Source: Rhodobacteraceae bacterium Araon29 (GTDB taxonomy: Bacteria; Pseudomonadota; Alphaproteobacteria; Rhodobacterales; Rhodobacteraceae). Taken from it: a stretch of 64,000 nt of DNA. Under the pieces are notes generated by a model. It searched no databases. It was given only the letters and a program-made list of their open reading frames with translations, and had not been told where the DNA came from. Location of the stretch: NCBI GenBank assembly GCA_039640505.1, contig CP046865.1, positions 558,001-622,000 on the forward strand, in the 5' to 3' direction. Made by a program: the position numbers and the translations under genes. This document shows positions 39,562 through 47,982 of this stretch, piece after piece. Position 1 is the stretch's first letter. Each line of letters opens with the position of its first letter.

Positions 39562-40149
39562 TTATTGTACTGTGTATCGGTTGACCATGCGCTGCACCAT
39601 CGGGGCGAAATGCCAGTAATCCGGAGTTTCCATATTTGGCCTTTTTCCCGCATCATCCAAATATCGAACCGCAATAATATGATTGAGATTTGGATTTTTC
39701 TCAAACTCAGCAACCTCTGCAGGGTTCATAGGGCCGCCCTGAAGGTTGAGCGAGTGAACCGATGCTTCCGAAAGCCGTCGGAAATATTCAGGCCGCGTGG
39801 CGCAGAGATAGCGTTTTGCGGCAACGTGATAGCGCACGCAATCTGTTACGACACTTGGGAAGAACCGCTCTAGCACTTCCGCACCGGCGTCTTCGTGGTG
39901 CCGGTCCTCTGTATCGTTCATGGTAAAGGTGCCAAATTCGCTGGTGAAGTGCCCGATGTCATGCAGTAAAGCGCCGACGATAATTTCTTCGGACTGGCCA
40001 TTTTGCTCGGCTATCGTTGCCCCCTGAAGCATATGCTGACCCATATTTACGGGTTCTCCTAGGTATTCTTCACCGCCGCGCCGGTCGAAAATTGACCCGA
40101 TGAAATCTACGATGTTGTCAGGGGTCAACCTATCAATTTCAGGCCTCAT
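39562..40149 (-). CDS. tmpB: HD-domain mixed-valent diiron oxygenase TmpB (PhnZ-like)
   Basis: A 195-residue HD-domain protein that matches the phosphonate-cleaving oxygenases PhnZ and TmpB. The spacing of key residues follows PhnZ: Y29 and E32 (Y-L-G-E lid), H39, H63-D64 (LLHDIGH), H85 (RHHED) and H108 (RYHVAAKRY), with a late aspartate in RYLDDAG. In TmpB this site splits the C-P bond of hydroxy-trimethylaminoethylphosphonate to glycine betaine and phosphate. ATG at 40147-40149 overlaps the end of tmpA by eleven bases. The pairing with the TmpA-like enzyme is the main reason for the substrate call. Confidence 0.85.
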   Translation of the reverse strand: MRPEIDRLTPDNIVDFIGSIFDRRGGEEYLGEPVNMGQHMLQGATIAEQNGQSEEIIVGALLHDIGHFTSEFGTFTMNDTEDRHHEDAGAEVLERFFPSVVTDCVRYHVAAKRYLCATRPEYFRRLSEASVHSLNLQGGPMNPAEVAEFEKNPNLNHIIAVRYLDDAGKRPNMETPDYWHFAPMVQRMVNRYTVQ

Positions 40150-41290
40150 CCACGGATTCCTTTTTCTGGTTTTGACGCATGGCGTCATAGGTTGATCGCA
40201 GCCCGTCCTTATCGGCATAGCATCCTTGCAGCCAACGCGATCCTTCACCGGAATAGCCTTTACGGGCATGAAGAACACGGGTGTTGTCCACAACAAAAGC
40301 CTCTCCCGGGTTGAGGCGGAATGTAACCTCCATCTCTTGGTTGTCGATGATTTCGCCAAGACTCCGGTAGGCTGCATAATACAATGGCATTTTATCAAAC
40401 GGTACATCAGTGATTGCTGCCAGTGATCGGTTGTTGAACCGAACAGAAATCAGTTGGCCGTCTGGTGCCAGTTCAATCATTGGGCGGCGTGACGTTAAGC
40501 ATACGCTTTGATCACCTGCATATTCAAAGCGCGCCGAATAATTGGCCAATACGTTAAAATACGTCTCATTTTCCTCACGCAGACGCAAGGCGGCAGCAAA
40601 CCCATCCACCACCATATTGTCGCCTCCAGCAGCAGAGCTTTCAAGGCAATAGAGAACCTGAACCGTGGGAACAGGATCGCGGTAGGGATTATCTGTATGC
40701 GCCTGAAGGCCCATACCCGTAAAGGCCAAGTTGGTTGGGTTTACTTCGGTACGAACATCGAAATGCCGCCCGTAATTTGTTTCACGCACGTAACCGAAGA
40801 GATCAACGATTTGAAACAGTGCCCCGGGTTTAACAGGGCCGTTAGTGACTTTACCAAACCCATATCGGTTCACCAATGAAAGCCAGTTAAACAGCGCGGA
40901 ATCATCGCTTACAAGTGCCTCAAAATCGCCTGTGGGGACACTAGTTGTCAGCTCCGCATCCCAAATTGCAATATCTGGTGCAACCCAACCATGCGGCCGC
41001 GATGGTGCCTCATCATAGGCGTTCTCTTCGAGCCAAGAGATATCAAAGCGCACCACCTTGTCCTCTGGGGCAAACCTGACGTCCATGGTATCGCCGTTTA
41101 GGTCAGTGTTTGTGATAGATGTGTCATGGGGAATATCCCTTAATGCGATCAGGCGCTGACCATTTTCCGGCGCGCGCGTCTGGTGGTCGCTGGCATTATC
41201 GCGCAGCCAGATTGCATGAAATCGGCGGCGGCCGGTTGAACTTTTTAGGGTCAGGTATTCACCCGATGGATCAATCGTGACAGATGCCAT
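40139..41290 (-). CDS. tmpA: 2-oxoglutarate/Fe(II) dioxygenase TmpA (2-trimethylaminoethylphosphonate hydroxylase)
   Basis: A 383-residue protein of the gamma-butyrobetaine hydroxylase family (TauD-type core). Iron ligands are H198 and D200 in LQAHTDNPYRDP and H341 in NTRVLHARKG; R352 in SRWLQGCY is placed to bind 2-oxoglutarate. The N-terminal domain has HAIWLRDNASD where true butyrobetaine hydroxylases carry zinc-binding cysteines, which are missing. Coupled to a PhnZ-like HD oxygenase, it fits TmpA, which hydroxylates 2-trimethylaminoethylphosphonate, better than carnitine synthesis. Divergent LysR gene upstream. The alternative, a gamma-butyrobetaine dioxygenase, remains possible. Confidence 0.83.
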   Translation of the reverse strand: MASVTIDPSGEYLTLKSSTGRRRFHAIWLRDNASDHQTRAPENGQRLIALRDIPHDTSITNTDLNGDTMDVRFAPEDKVVRFDISWLEENAYDEAPSRPHGWVAPDIAIWDAELTTSVPTGDFEALVSDDSALFNWLSLVNRYGFGKVTNGPVKPGALFQIVDLFGYVRETNYGRHFDVRTEVNPTNLAFTGMGLQAHTDNPYRDPVPTVQVLYCLESSAAGGDNMVVDGFAAALRLREENETYFNVLANYSARFEYAGDQSVCLTSRRPMIELAPDGQLISVRFNNRSLAAITDVPFDKMPLYYAAYRSLGEIIDNQEMEVTFRLNPGEAFVVDNTRVLHARKGYSGEGSRWLQGCYADKDGLRSTYDAMRQNQKKESVDEA

Positions 41291-41386
41291 GTGTAACGCC
41301 TTATAATTGCTTTTTTATCGACAGAATGGCCTTGCTCATGCATAAGATCAAATTAAGAATTTTCCTACTGAGGCTTTGATTTTCTA
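41291..41386. promoter_or_regulatory. Divergent tmpA / lysR control region
   Basis: A 96-base AT-rich gap between divergent start codons. By analogy with LysR-regulated loci it should hold the operator and both promoters. I could not pick out a reliable T-N11-A palindrome. Confidence 0.4.
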
Positions 41387-42247
41387 ATGTCTAGCCAGCC
41401 ATTTAAAATGCCACCTTTGGAATGGGTACGCGCCTTTGAAGCTGCTGCTCGGTGTGGAAGTTTCACGGCAGCTGCCGCTGAAACCGGGTTAACCCAATCC
41501 GCAATCAGCCAACGCATTGGGCATCTTGAAAGACTGTTGGGAACAAAGCTTTTTTACCGGGGTGCCCGATCTATCAAACTCACCGTCGAAGGTGAAGCTT
41601 GGCTTCCACATGTGCGCGCCGCATTTGGAAACCTTCGTCAAAGTTCAGAAGCGCTTTTTGGGCCCACGCGGGGGCGAATGGTCTTTTCGGCCAGTCAGTC
41701 TATGATTAATTTATGGCTTCTGCCCCGCTTAAAGCGGCTACAGCATATTGCTGGAGGGCATCTTTCTATGCGGTCGTTGGTTTTGGGCTCACATGACGCC
41801 CCAACAGATGATGCCATCGGCATTCGCTATGGGGCAGGTGGTTGGCCGCATGTTTATAAGATGCAACTGTTTAATGAACAGATTGCTCCTTTGGCCTCTC
41901 CTGCATTGGCTGAAAATGGCGGACACTGGTTAGAGTGGCCGCGCATCGCTTGTGCAGGGCCTCGTCCAAACTGGACAGATTGGTCGCGCCGTTTTGGAAC
42001 GCCAACAACACCGGTGCCCAATGTCCGATTTGACATATTTCTCTCGGCCCTTGGGGCTGCGAAAGCGGGTGCTGGGGTGGTTCTTGGCTCGCTACCTCTT
42101 TGCGCTGAGGATATTGCAGCCGGGCGTTTGATACGTCTTGGTGAAGATATTTTGGAGCACCATGAAAGTTACTGGGCCATTGCGGGTTCGGATGCAATCA
42201 CGCGATCTCAATGGGATGAGCTTATCGAAGTACTTGCCGACAACTAA
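41387..42247 (+). CDS. LysR-family transcriptional regulator next to tmpAB
   Basis: A 286-residue LysR (GcvA/AmpR-like) regulator: N-terminal HTH at about residues 8-66 (FEAAARCGSFTAAAAETGLT and SAISQRIGHLERLLG) and a substrate-binding domain to the end. It is divergent from tmpA, the usual place for the controller of the operon. Inducer unknown; the trimethylaminoethylphosphonate substrate or its product is likely by context. It is intact, unlike the LysR gene at 18723. Confidence 0.9.
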   Translation: MSSQPFKMPPLEWVRAFEAAARCGSFTAAAAETGLTQSAISQRIGHLERLLGTKLFYRGARSIKLTVEGEAWLPHVRAAFGNLRQSSEALFGPTRGRMVFSASQSMINLWLLPRLKRLQHIAGGHLSMRSLVLGSHDAPTDDAIGIRYGAGGWPHVYKMQLFNEQIAPLASPALAENGGHWLEWPRIACAGPRPNWTDWSRRFGTPTTPVPNVRFDIFLSALGAAKAGAGVVLGSLPLCAEDIAAGRLIRLGEDILEHHESYWAIAGSDAITRSQWDELIEVLADN

Positions 42248-42334
42248 CGTTTTAACAAATCGCATAAGGCCAACAGTCTACTAGTCTAGTTCAACATTAG
42301 CAGGTTATTTAGCATTGATATGATGGATTTTTTC

Positions 42335-42381
42335 TGGTGCCACAGGGGAGGATTGAACTCCCGACCTCACCTTTACCAAGG
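42335..42381. repeat. Partial tRNA-Thr copy, probable attachment site (distal end of island)
   Basis: Matches the 3' part of tRNA-Thr at 45848-45894 in 45 of 47 bases (first 37 identical, then one change, then TTACCAAGG). Weaker similarity runs on to about 42392. It has the same orientation as the intact tRNA, as left by integration at a tRNA 3' end. Confidence 0.85.
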
Positions 42382-42572
42382 AAGCGGTCTGCCGTAGAAA
42401 CGGTTATAAAACAGGGTTGTTTTCATTGTATAAATTTCAATAATTCTTTTTTCGTTCACAAATGTTTTACCTCAACTGCGGCCATGGTCGCAAATGGTCG
42501 CATTAAAACTGTGTTGCAGATACCGCCCGCAAGCCGCGATCTGGCGTGAAGTGAAGGTAATTCTTATCAATA

Positions 42573-42779
42573 GTGCAGTGGCTTGCCGCTCCCGTTGCCG
42601 TGTTTGTCTGGATGTTGCATGTGAAAATCGGAAGGCATGAAACCTCCATTGCCGTGCTTCAATCGCAAACCATGTCTGACAAACTGGCGCATGACCGCGA
42701 GATGAAAGACGTCAAAGATGCACTGCGTTCCATAGCTGCCAAATTGGATAACATCGAACAGGCTTTGAGGGAGAAGTGA
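42573..42779 (+). CDS. Small membrane/coiled-coil protein, phage type
   Basis: A 68-residue frame (GTG start) with a short hydrophobic N-terminus (WLAAPVAVFVWMLHV) and a coiled-coil tail (HDREMKDVKDALRSIAAKLD). Such small proteins are common near phage lysis or tail-end genes. The 5' end may be truncated because the start lies soon after the island boundary. Function unknown. Confidence 0.55.
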   Translation: MQWLAAPVAVFVWMLHVKIGRHETSIAVLQSQTMSDKLAHDREMKDVKDALRSIAAKLDNIEQALREK

Positions 42780-42841
42780 TCACAAGCAATTTGATTATCT
42801 ACTTAAAAACTTAGTTGGGGCAGAGGAAGAATTAAAGGTGC

Positions 42842-43291
42842 GTGGCAATCGCAAAAAAGGACGGCCTGTTTTCCAAAGTTATGGGTAAGTCCGCTGATGA
42901 CTTCGATGAATTTTTGGCGCTGCAGCAGATAGCTGAAAAGCGCAAGGAACTGGAAAGCATGTGCCGCCTTTATGCAAAGGCAGGCACATGGGACAAATTC
43001 ATCGCTTACGAAAGCAAAATGCGCGCCCAGCGTCAGATAGCAGCAACAATCTGCTATTTATCGTGGGGCTTTATCGCTTTGATTAGCGTCGGTGGCTTTG
43101 CCTTGCTGTATTTTTTCACGGAGTTTTTGCGTGGGCTAAAGGAGTTACTTTTGGCTCTTAATATAGTTTTTCGTCACCTCTCCTTCATGGAAAAAACTAT
43201 CTTTAACGTAGGGCGCCATCAGCTCCACCATTTTTGCGCGACCGTCAAGATTATTTTCCGCTTCCTCAAAGGATGGGTAAAGCGCAATTGA
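42842..43291 (+). CDS. Hypothetical protein with a membrane segment, probably 3'-altered
   Basis: A 149-residue frame (GTG start) with a charged helical N-terminal half and one strong hydrophobic segment (ATICYLSWGFIALISVGGFA, about residues 61-80). The last 49 residues overlap the oppositely read gene at 43145-43438, and the protein character changes there. I infer that the original gene lost its 3' end where the cargo segment joins. Not recognised; phage origin is likely from context. Confidence 0.5.
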   Translation: MAIAKKDGLFSKVMGKSADDFDEFLALQQIAEKRKELESMCRLYAKAGTWDKFIAYESKMRAQRQIAATICYLSWGFIALISVGGFALLYFFTEFLRGLKELLLALNIVFRHLSFMEKTIFNVGRHQLHHFCATVKIIFRFLKGWVKRN

Positions 43292-43438
43292 GATAGCTGA
43301 TGTTGGGCCTGTCTTGATGTTTATTACCTGCTCAAGGTTTGGAAAGTATTCGTCAACAATTGAGGCATAGAGCGCCTCTATCTTATCATGCATCCCTTCT
43401 TCATTCAATTCGTGCATGGTTACTCGCGCGATGCTCAT
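43145..43438 (-). CDS. Small alpha/beta protein (ABM/ferredoxin-like), unknown role
   Basis: A 97-residue protein beginning MSIARVTMHELNEEGMHDKI with a pattern of a dimeric alpha/beta barrel (antibiotic-biosynthesis-monooxygenase-like). ATG at 43436-43438. It shares start-region DNA with the gene at 44687-45007, each standing divergent from a copy of the MNETIP gene. The family call is weak. Confidence 0.6.
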   Translation of the reverse strand: MSIARVTMHELNEEGMHDKIEALYASIVDEYFPNLEQVINIKTGPTSAISIALYPSFEEAENNLDGRAKMVELMAPYVKDSFFHEGEVTKNYIKSQK

Positions 43439-43481
43439 TTCATAATCTCCCAATAATTTAAGTGAACCCTAGGGGCAAAAA

Positions 43482-43640
43482 ATGAACGAAACAATACCTT
43501 ACAAAGAAGCCTACCAGACCAACCGTCACCGTATGTGTTGGGCTGCGCTGGGCATGATGATCGCGTTTACTATTGCAACGATTCACGACCCGGTGCGGCC
43601 TAAAGGACACCCAAGACGTAGGCTTTGGCTTAAAGCTTAA
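43482..43640 (+). pseudogene. Truncated copy of the MNETIP membrane-protein gene
   Basis: The first about 39 codons match the gene at 45048-45254 closely (MNETIP-KEAYQTNR, MCWAALGMMIA, TIATI, DPVR), then the similarity stops at about 43600 and a random tail runs to a stop at 43640, overlapping the end of the SDR gene. The lost half contains the second membrane helix. Confidence 0.75.
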
Positions 43641-44574
43641 AGCCTTTGAAGTATTCTTCCATATCGGAACCCTTTACATTGGTGTCTGAAAGCCTCCACG
43701 GTAAAGTTTTGGAATTATAATCCTCGAGATCAACATCTTGCTGGTTTTGAAAGTGCGCCTTGTTTGCTAGGCTTCTGAAAAATTTTGCTTCCTCAATTTT
43801 TGTGGCTGTGACTTCACCCTTTGGATCATCGTCATGCATGAAACCGTATTTTTCAGCTAATTCGCCTGTAAATACTATTTTGCCATTCATAGCATTTAGA
43901 TCGTCACCCGAAGCCTTGTCGGATATAGACAGCGCGGCACGTCCAACAAAGACAGTGCTTTCTGCGCCAGGCCACTTCATCAGTTCGGTATTGCACCCAC
44001 CCTGGGGATGAAGGGTCACAGTTTTTACACCATGTTCGCGCAATTCAATGCCCATATCAGCGGTAAGTTTATCCATGCCCGCGTGTGCCACTCCATACGC
44101 GACGTCAAAGGCGTATATAAAGCTGCCCAAACTCGACGTTTGAATAATCAGGCCTTCTTTTTGGCCTACCATTATTGGTGCTACAAATTTACTCATGACG
44201 TAAGAACTTCTAACGCCAATATTCATGGCGTCATCAAACACGGCTGTAGGACGTTCCCAAAATGGTTTTCCAAAATGAGGAGCGATTGCGACAAGGCCAC
44301 CGTAAGAGCTATTAACCAGAACATCCACTCTGCCCTCATTGGCCGAAACAATAGAGACAAATTGTTCAACGGCGGCATCATCGTTTTGATCCAAAACATA
44401 GGGGTGAACAACTCCGCCCAGTTCATTTTCAGACGCTTCGGCGGATAGCTCTTTTAGAGCTGTTCCGTTCCTCGCAGTAGCATAGACAGAGTAGCCGCCT
44501 TCCTTTGCCAAAGTAAGGGCAATACCGCGCCCCAATCCACGAGATGCGCCGGTAACAATAGCAACTTTTCCCAT
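43630..44574 (-). CDS. Short-chain dehydrogenase/reductase (DHRS1-like)
   Basis: A 314-residue SDR. Cofactor loop VTGASRGLGRGIAL (about residues 6-19), NSSYGG in place of the NNAG motif, catalytic S in QTSSLGS and the Y-x-x-x-H variant YGVAHAGMDKL, where the usual YxxxK lysine is His. The length and the WERPTAVFDDAMNIGVRSSY segment are like DHRS1 proteins. ATG at 44572-44574 with AAGGA before it. Substrate unknown. Part of the island cargo, minus strand. Confidence 0.85.
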   Translation of the reverse strand: MGKVAIVTGASRGLGRGIALTLAKEGGYSVYATARNGTALKELSAEASENELGGVVHPYVLDQNDDAAVEQFVSIVSANEGRVDVLVNSSYGGLVAIAPHFGKPFWERPTAVFDDAMNIGVRSSYVMSKFVAPIMVGQKEGLIIQTSSLGSFIYAFDVAYGVAHAGMDKLTADMGIELREHGVKTVTLHPQGGCNTELMKWPGAESTVFVGRAALSISDKASGDDLNAMNGKIVFTGELAEKYGFMHDDDPKGEVTATKIEEAKFFRSLANKAHFQNQQDVDLEDYNSKTLPWRLSDTNVKGSDMEEYFKGFKL

Positions 44575-44686
44575 AATCAAATCCTTCAAAAATTGATAGT
44601 TGAGCAGCCCCTACCTTGATGTGAAACACATTTTCGGGGTTTTAACCACTAAGTCAATCTTTGCAGGTGGTTCTGCTTTTGCAAAA

Positions 44687-45007
44687 CTATTTGCTTTGAA
44701 AAGAATGCGGCGCGTCCATTTCCAGACCCGAATAGGCTTGGGTTCTGCTTCCCTCTGCATCTTTTTCTAAAAGGTGATCTACAGTGTCGAGCCATTCAAG
44801 GCCCTCAATTTGGCCTTCAACGATTGTATCAATGCTGGGTAATCGACTTATCTGAACAATTTCTCCAGTATCGAGTTCAATCAAACTCCAGACAATATCT
44901 GGTTTATTCATTATTTCCGCTAAACGTGTTAGGCCATTTTCCTTAAACTCATCCTCACAGCCAGCTTTTGGTTTGTACTTAATAATCGACCAAACTGCTT
45001 CTGACAT
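44687..45007 (-). CDS. Hypothetical small alpha/beta protein
   Basis: A 106-residue soluble protein (MSEAVWSIIKYKPKAGCEDE start) with alternating strands and helices, perhaps a ferredoxin-like dimeric barrel. ATG at 45005-45007. Its upstream DNA resembles that of the gene at 43145-43438. No function known. Confidence 0.6.
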   Translation of the reverse strand: MSEAVWSIIKYKPKAGCEDEFKENGLTRLAEIMNKPDIVWSLIELDTGEIVQISRLPSIDTIVEGQIEGLEWLDTVDHLLEKDAEGSRTQAYSGLEMDAPHSFQSK

Positions 45008-45047
45008 CTTCAATCTCCCAAAATTTCGAAAACCATAGAGGCAAAAA

Positions 45048-45254
45048 ATGAATGAAACAATACCCGACAAAGAAGCCTACCAGACCAACCGTCGCCGTAT
45101 GTGTTGGGCTGCGCTGGGCATGATGATCGCGTGTACTATTGCAACGATTTACGACCCCGTCCGGATGTCTGAAGCCGATAGCATCTTGATGGCTCAGTAT
45201 CTAGCATTGTCGGGTCTGGTGGGCGCTTACTTTGCGCTGGGTGGGAAGAATTAA
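45048..45254 (+). CDS. Small two-helix membrane protein, phage type
   Basis: A 68-residue protein, MNETIPDKEAYQTNRRRMCW followed by two hydrophobic helices (about 19-34 and 48-64). The form resembles small membrane proteins found beside phage tail or lysis genes. A truncated copy lies at 43482-43640. It starts 40 bases from the divergent gene at 44687-45007. Confidence 0.65.
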   Translation: MNETIPDKEAYQTNRRRMCWAALGMMIACTIATIYDPVRMSEADSILMAQYLALSGLVGAYFALGGKN

Positions 45255-45581
45255 TTAACGAAGTCGAGTGGGAATAGGTGATCTTTTAACTATGGATCGC
45301 CAAGTTAAACCATCTTTTTTTAGGTTGACGCGGACAACAAGTTCATCGCCGTCTATCCATTTTGTCTCCATGACGTGATTATTCTCGTGGACTAATTCGA
45401 TGTTTTGCCAATCCAGCTTGCCTTGTTCCATTAGCTCACCAATAGAAGCGCAAAACTCATCACGTGTTACCAAATCCGTCTCTCGAACAAACATAAATTC
45501 TTCGTGAAAACAATTTTTAAAAGCAACGGGGTCCCATTTTTCTGCAGCAAAAATTTCTGTCGTTCTGGCGAAACTCGTCAT
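45255..45581 (-). CDS. SnoaL/DUF4440-like small protein
   Basis: A 108-residue protein with the feel of the NTF2-like SnoaL fold (KNCFHEEFMFVRETDLVTRD; HENNHVMETKWIDGDELVVR). Such proteins act as isomerases, cyclases or have no enzyme role. AGAGGAT precedes ATG at 45579-45581. Island cargo; no partner known beyond the SDR nearby. Confidence 0.7.
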   Translation of the reverse strand: MTSFARTTEIFAAEKWDPVAFKNCFHEEFMFVRETDLVTRDEFCASIGELMEQGKLDWQNIELVHENNHVMETKWIDGDELVVRVNLKKDGLTWRSIVKRSPIPTRLR

Positions 45582-45847
45582 CTGTTCATCCTCTAATATG
45601 CATTTATTAAAACCGTATCCAACCCGCTCTAAAAAATCAACGAAAGGTAGGCTTATGATTGGGCAGATACTTGGATCGTTTGGCGCTGTGAAAAAACTGT
45701 AAATTTCAATGAAATTTGGTTTTTGAAAAGTTGCCTAAATCATATTAAAATTACAGTACGTTTTAGAAAGTGGGCCAACTGCGACCATGGTCGCACTTTT
45801 GCCGTTCTCTCAATGTTCTTTATTTCGTGTAAGTCATTGATTTTAAA

Positions 45848-45922
45848 TGGTGCCACAGGGGAGGATTGAACTCCCGACCTCACCCTTACCAAGGGTGCGC
45901 TCTACCACTGAGCTACTGCGGC
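45848..45922 (-). tRNA. tRNA-Thr (GGT)
   Basis: A 75-base cloverleaf on the minus strand. Acceptor GCCGCAG pairs with CTGTGGC, CCA is encoded, the anticodon loop is TTGGTAA (anticodon GGT) within stem CACCC/GGGTG, and the T-arm has GTTCAATCC. Its 3' end faces the island and its 3' part is repeated at 42335. Confidence 0.96.
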
Positions 45923-46007
45923 ATCATGCGCAGGGTGATTAGACCGAAACCCGCCGATGCGCAAGAGCAATCTAGACCCTTTTCGCCGGATGGTGTAACC
46001 TTTGCAC

Positions 46008-46166
46008 ATGACGGCGAAATCACAAAAACAAACTGAGCAGAAACCACAGAAAAACCGTAAAGACCGGCTTAAACTGGCGCTGAAGTCCAATATGGCCAAG
46101 CGCAAGGCACAGGCCAAGGCACGGGCAAAAATGGTGCCTGCCGAAACCGAGGCAGAAAAGGACTAG
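46008..46166 (+). CDS. Small basic Lys/Gln/Ala-rich protein upstream of murA
   Basis: A 52-residue frame starting [20 protein letters not shown], with [20 protein letters not shown], strongly basic and then acidic at the end. It ends four bases before the murA start, so it is likely cotranslated. No known function; perhaps a conserved Rhodobacteraceae microprotein. Confidence 0.65.
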   Translation: MTAKSQKQTEQKPQKNRKDRLKLALKSNMAKRKAQAKARAKMVPAETEAEKD

Positions 46167-46170
46167 GCAG

Positions 46171-47442
46171 ATGGATGCAATATTGGTGACAGGCAACGGT
46201 CCGTTGTCCGGGCAAATTCCGATTGCCGGAGCCAAAAACGCCGCTCTGGCTTTAATGCCCGCCACGCTGCTCAGCGAAGAGCCCTTGACCCTGACCAATG
46301 CGCCGCGCCTTTCGGACATCAAAACCATGTCGGATTTGCTGCGCTCGCTCGGCAGTGAAGTGACAAGTCTTAACGATGATATGGTGATCGCGCTCTCTTC
46401 GCAAAACCTAGATAACTTAACAGCAGATTATGATATCGTGCGCAAAATGCGGGCTTCTAATTTGGTACTTGGCCCGATGCTAGCGCGGGCAGGGCAGGCG
46501 GTTGTTTCGCTGCCGGGGGGCTGCGCAATCGGGGCGCGGCCAATGGATATTCACATCACCGCGCTTGAGGCGCTGGGCGCAAAAATTGATCTTAAAGACG
46601 GCTATTTACACGCTAAAGCGCCGACCAAGGGGCTAATTGGCGCCCGCCATGAAATGCGCTTTGCCTCGGTCGGTGCGACAGAAAACTTTGTCATGGCGGC
46701 GACGCTGGCCAATGGAACATCGCAATTGGTCAACGCCGCCCGCGAGCCTGAAATTGTCGATCTGGTTGAATGCCTTCGCAAAATGGGCGCCCAGATTGAA
46801 GGCGAAGGCAGCCCTGTTATTACCATTCAAGGGGTGGACCGGCTGCATGGGGCGACCCATCCGGTGGTCAGTGATCGGATCGAGCTGGGCACCTATATGC
46901 TGGTTCCGGCGATCGCTGGCGGTGAGGTCGAGCTGATTGGTGGCCGGATGAATCTGGTGGCAGCATTTTGTGAAAAACTGGATGAAGCCGGCATTGACGT
47001 CAGTGAAATTGCAAACGGTCTGCGGGTGAAGCGGCGCAATGGGGCGGTGAAGTCTGTGGATGTCAAAACCGAAGTGTTCCCCGGGTTTCCAACCGATCTG
47101 CAAGCCCAGATGATGGCGCTTATGTGCACTGCGCAGGGCACATCTATGCTGGAAGAAACGATTTTTGAGAACCGGTTTATGCACGCTCCCGAATTGATGC
47201 GGATGGGGGCCAATATCGAAGTGCATGGTGGTACGGCGCGCGTGAGCGGGGTAGAAAACCTAAAAGGCGCGCCGGTGATGGCAACCGATTTACGGGCTTC
47301 GGTTTCGCTGATCCTCGCAGGTCTGGCGGCTGAGGGCGAAACCTTGGTCAGCCGCGTTTACCATCTGGATCGCGGCTATGAAAAGCTTGAGCAGAAATTG
47401 CAAGCGGTGGGCGCCAAGATCGAAAGGGTTGCAGGCAAATGA
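46171..47442 (+). CDS. murA: UDP-N-acetylglucosamine 1-carboxyvinyltransferase MurA
   Basis: A 423-residue EPSP-synthase-fold enzyme that adds enolpyruvate to UDP-GlcNAc, the first committed step of peptidoglycan synthesis. [15 protein letters not shown] near residue 17 and the flexible loop [13 protein letters not shown] with the reactive cysteine at 118 are intact. C-terminal [16 protein letters not shown] is typical. Downstream DUF2948 overlaps by four bases. Confidence 0.97.
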   Translation: MDAILVTGNGPLSGQIPIAGAKNAALALMPATLLSEEPLTLTNAPRLSDIKTMSDLLRSLGSEVTSLNDDMVIALSSQNLDNLTADYDIVRKMRASNLVLGPMLARAGQAVVSLPGGCAIGARPMDIHITALEALGAKIDLKDGYLHAKAPTKGLIGARHEMRFASVGATENFVMAATLANGTSQLVNAAREPEIVDLVECLRKMGAQIEGEGSPVITIQGVDRLHGATHPVVSDRIELGTYMLVPAIAGGEVELIGGRMNLVAAFCEKLDEAGIDVSEIANGLRVKRRNGAVKSVDVKTEVFPGFPTDLQAQMMALMCTAQGTSMLEETIFENRFMHAPELMRMGANIEVHGGTARVSGVENLKGAPVMATDLRASVSLILAGLAAEGETLVSRVYHLDRGYEKLEQKLQAVGAKIERVAGK

Positions 47443-47918
47443 CGACGGACGCCAAGTTCGAAGATGGCGGTGAGGCGCCGCTGAATATCGGAGCGCTGGA
47501 CAGCGAAGACCTCACGGTGATTTCGGCAATGGTGCAAGATGCGGTTTTGCCGATCGGTGAAATTAGCTGGCAAGCAAATCAACGCCGTCTTGCGCTGCTG
47601 ATCAACCGCTTTCGCTGGGAAGATAAAACCAATGCTGAACGGCAGGGCAGGCCGGTTGAGCGTGTACAATCTTTGCTGGTTATTGAAACTGTGCTCTCTG
47701 TTGCCTCGCAGGGGCTGGATCGCAGTCAAAAGGATCTGGTTCTTTCGGTTCTGTCGATCACCCTGGAAAATGCCGAGAACGAGGATTGCTTTTTAACTGT
47801 AACCTTGGCCGGCGATGGCGCACTTCGCATCCGGGTCGAAGCGGTCGAGGTGCAACTGCGCGATGTCACGCGTCCCTATTCCGCCCCCTCACGTAAATCC
47901 CCAAATCACCCTGACTAA
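47439..47918 (+). CDS. DUF2948 family protein
   Basis: A 159-residue cytoplasmic protein of the DUF2948 type ([47 protein letters not shown]). It is regularly found between murA and hisD in alphaproteobacteria. No function known. The start overlaps the murA stop. Confidence 0.88.
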   Translation: MTTDAKFEDGGEAPLNIGALDSEDLTVISAMVQDAVLPIGEISWQANQRRLALLINRFRWEDKTNAERQGRPVERVQSLLVIETVLSVASQGLDRSQKDLVLSVLSITLENAENEDCFLTVTLAGDGALRIRVEAVEVQLRDVTRPYSAPSRKSPNHPD

Positions 47919-47982
47919 AGCGCGGGGGACTTGAGCCCAAGCGCGTTCGGGGCTATGTCCAGCGCAACTATCGGAGAACAGC

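Larger units (their letters stand above)
42335..45847. mobile_element. Remnant tRNA-Thr genomic island, about 3.5 kb
   Basis: AT-rich segment between the partial and the intact tRNA-Thr copies. It holds three small phage-type membrane or coiled-coil genes on the plus strand, one duplicated and broken, and four small metabolic genes on the minus strand. No integrase remains. It sits between the tmp locus and murA. The reading as a decayed prophage or satellite with later cargo is inference from the repeat and gene types. Confidence 0.75.

Noticed and set aside
42335-42410. A second complete tRNA-Thr
   Set aside because: The 5' half lacks the acceptor and D-arm sequence; only the 3' part is kept, so it is an attachment-site remnant.
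46633-47226. Antisense frame in murA
   Set aside because: Overlaps the MurA core entirely; shadow of codon bias.
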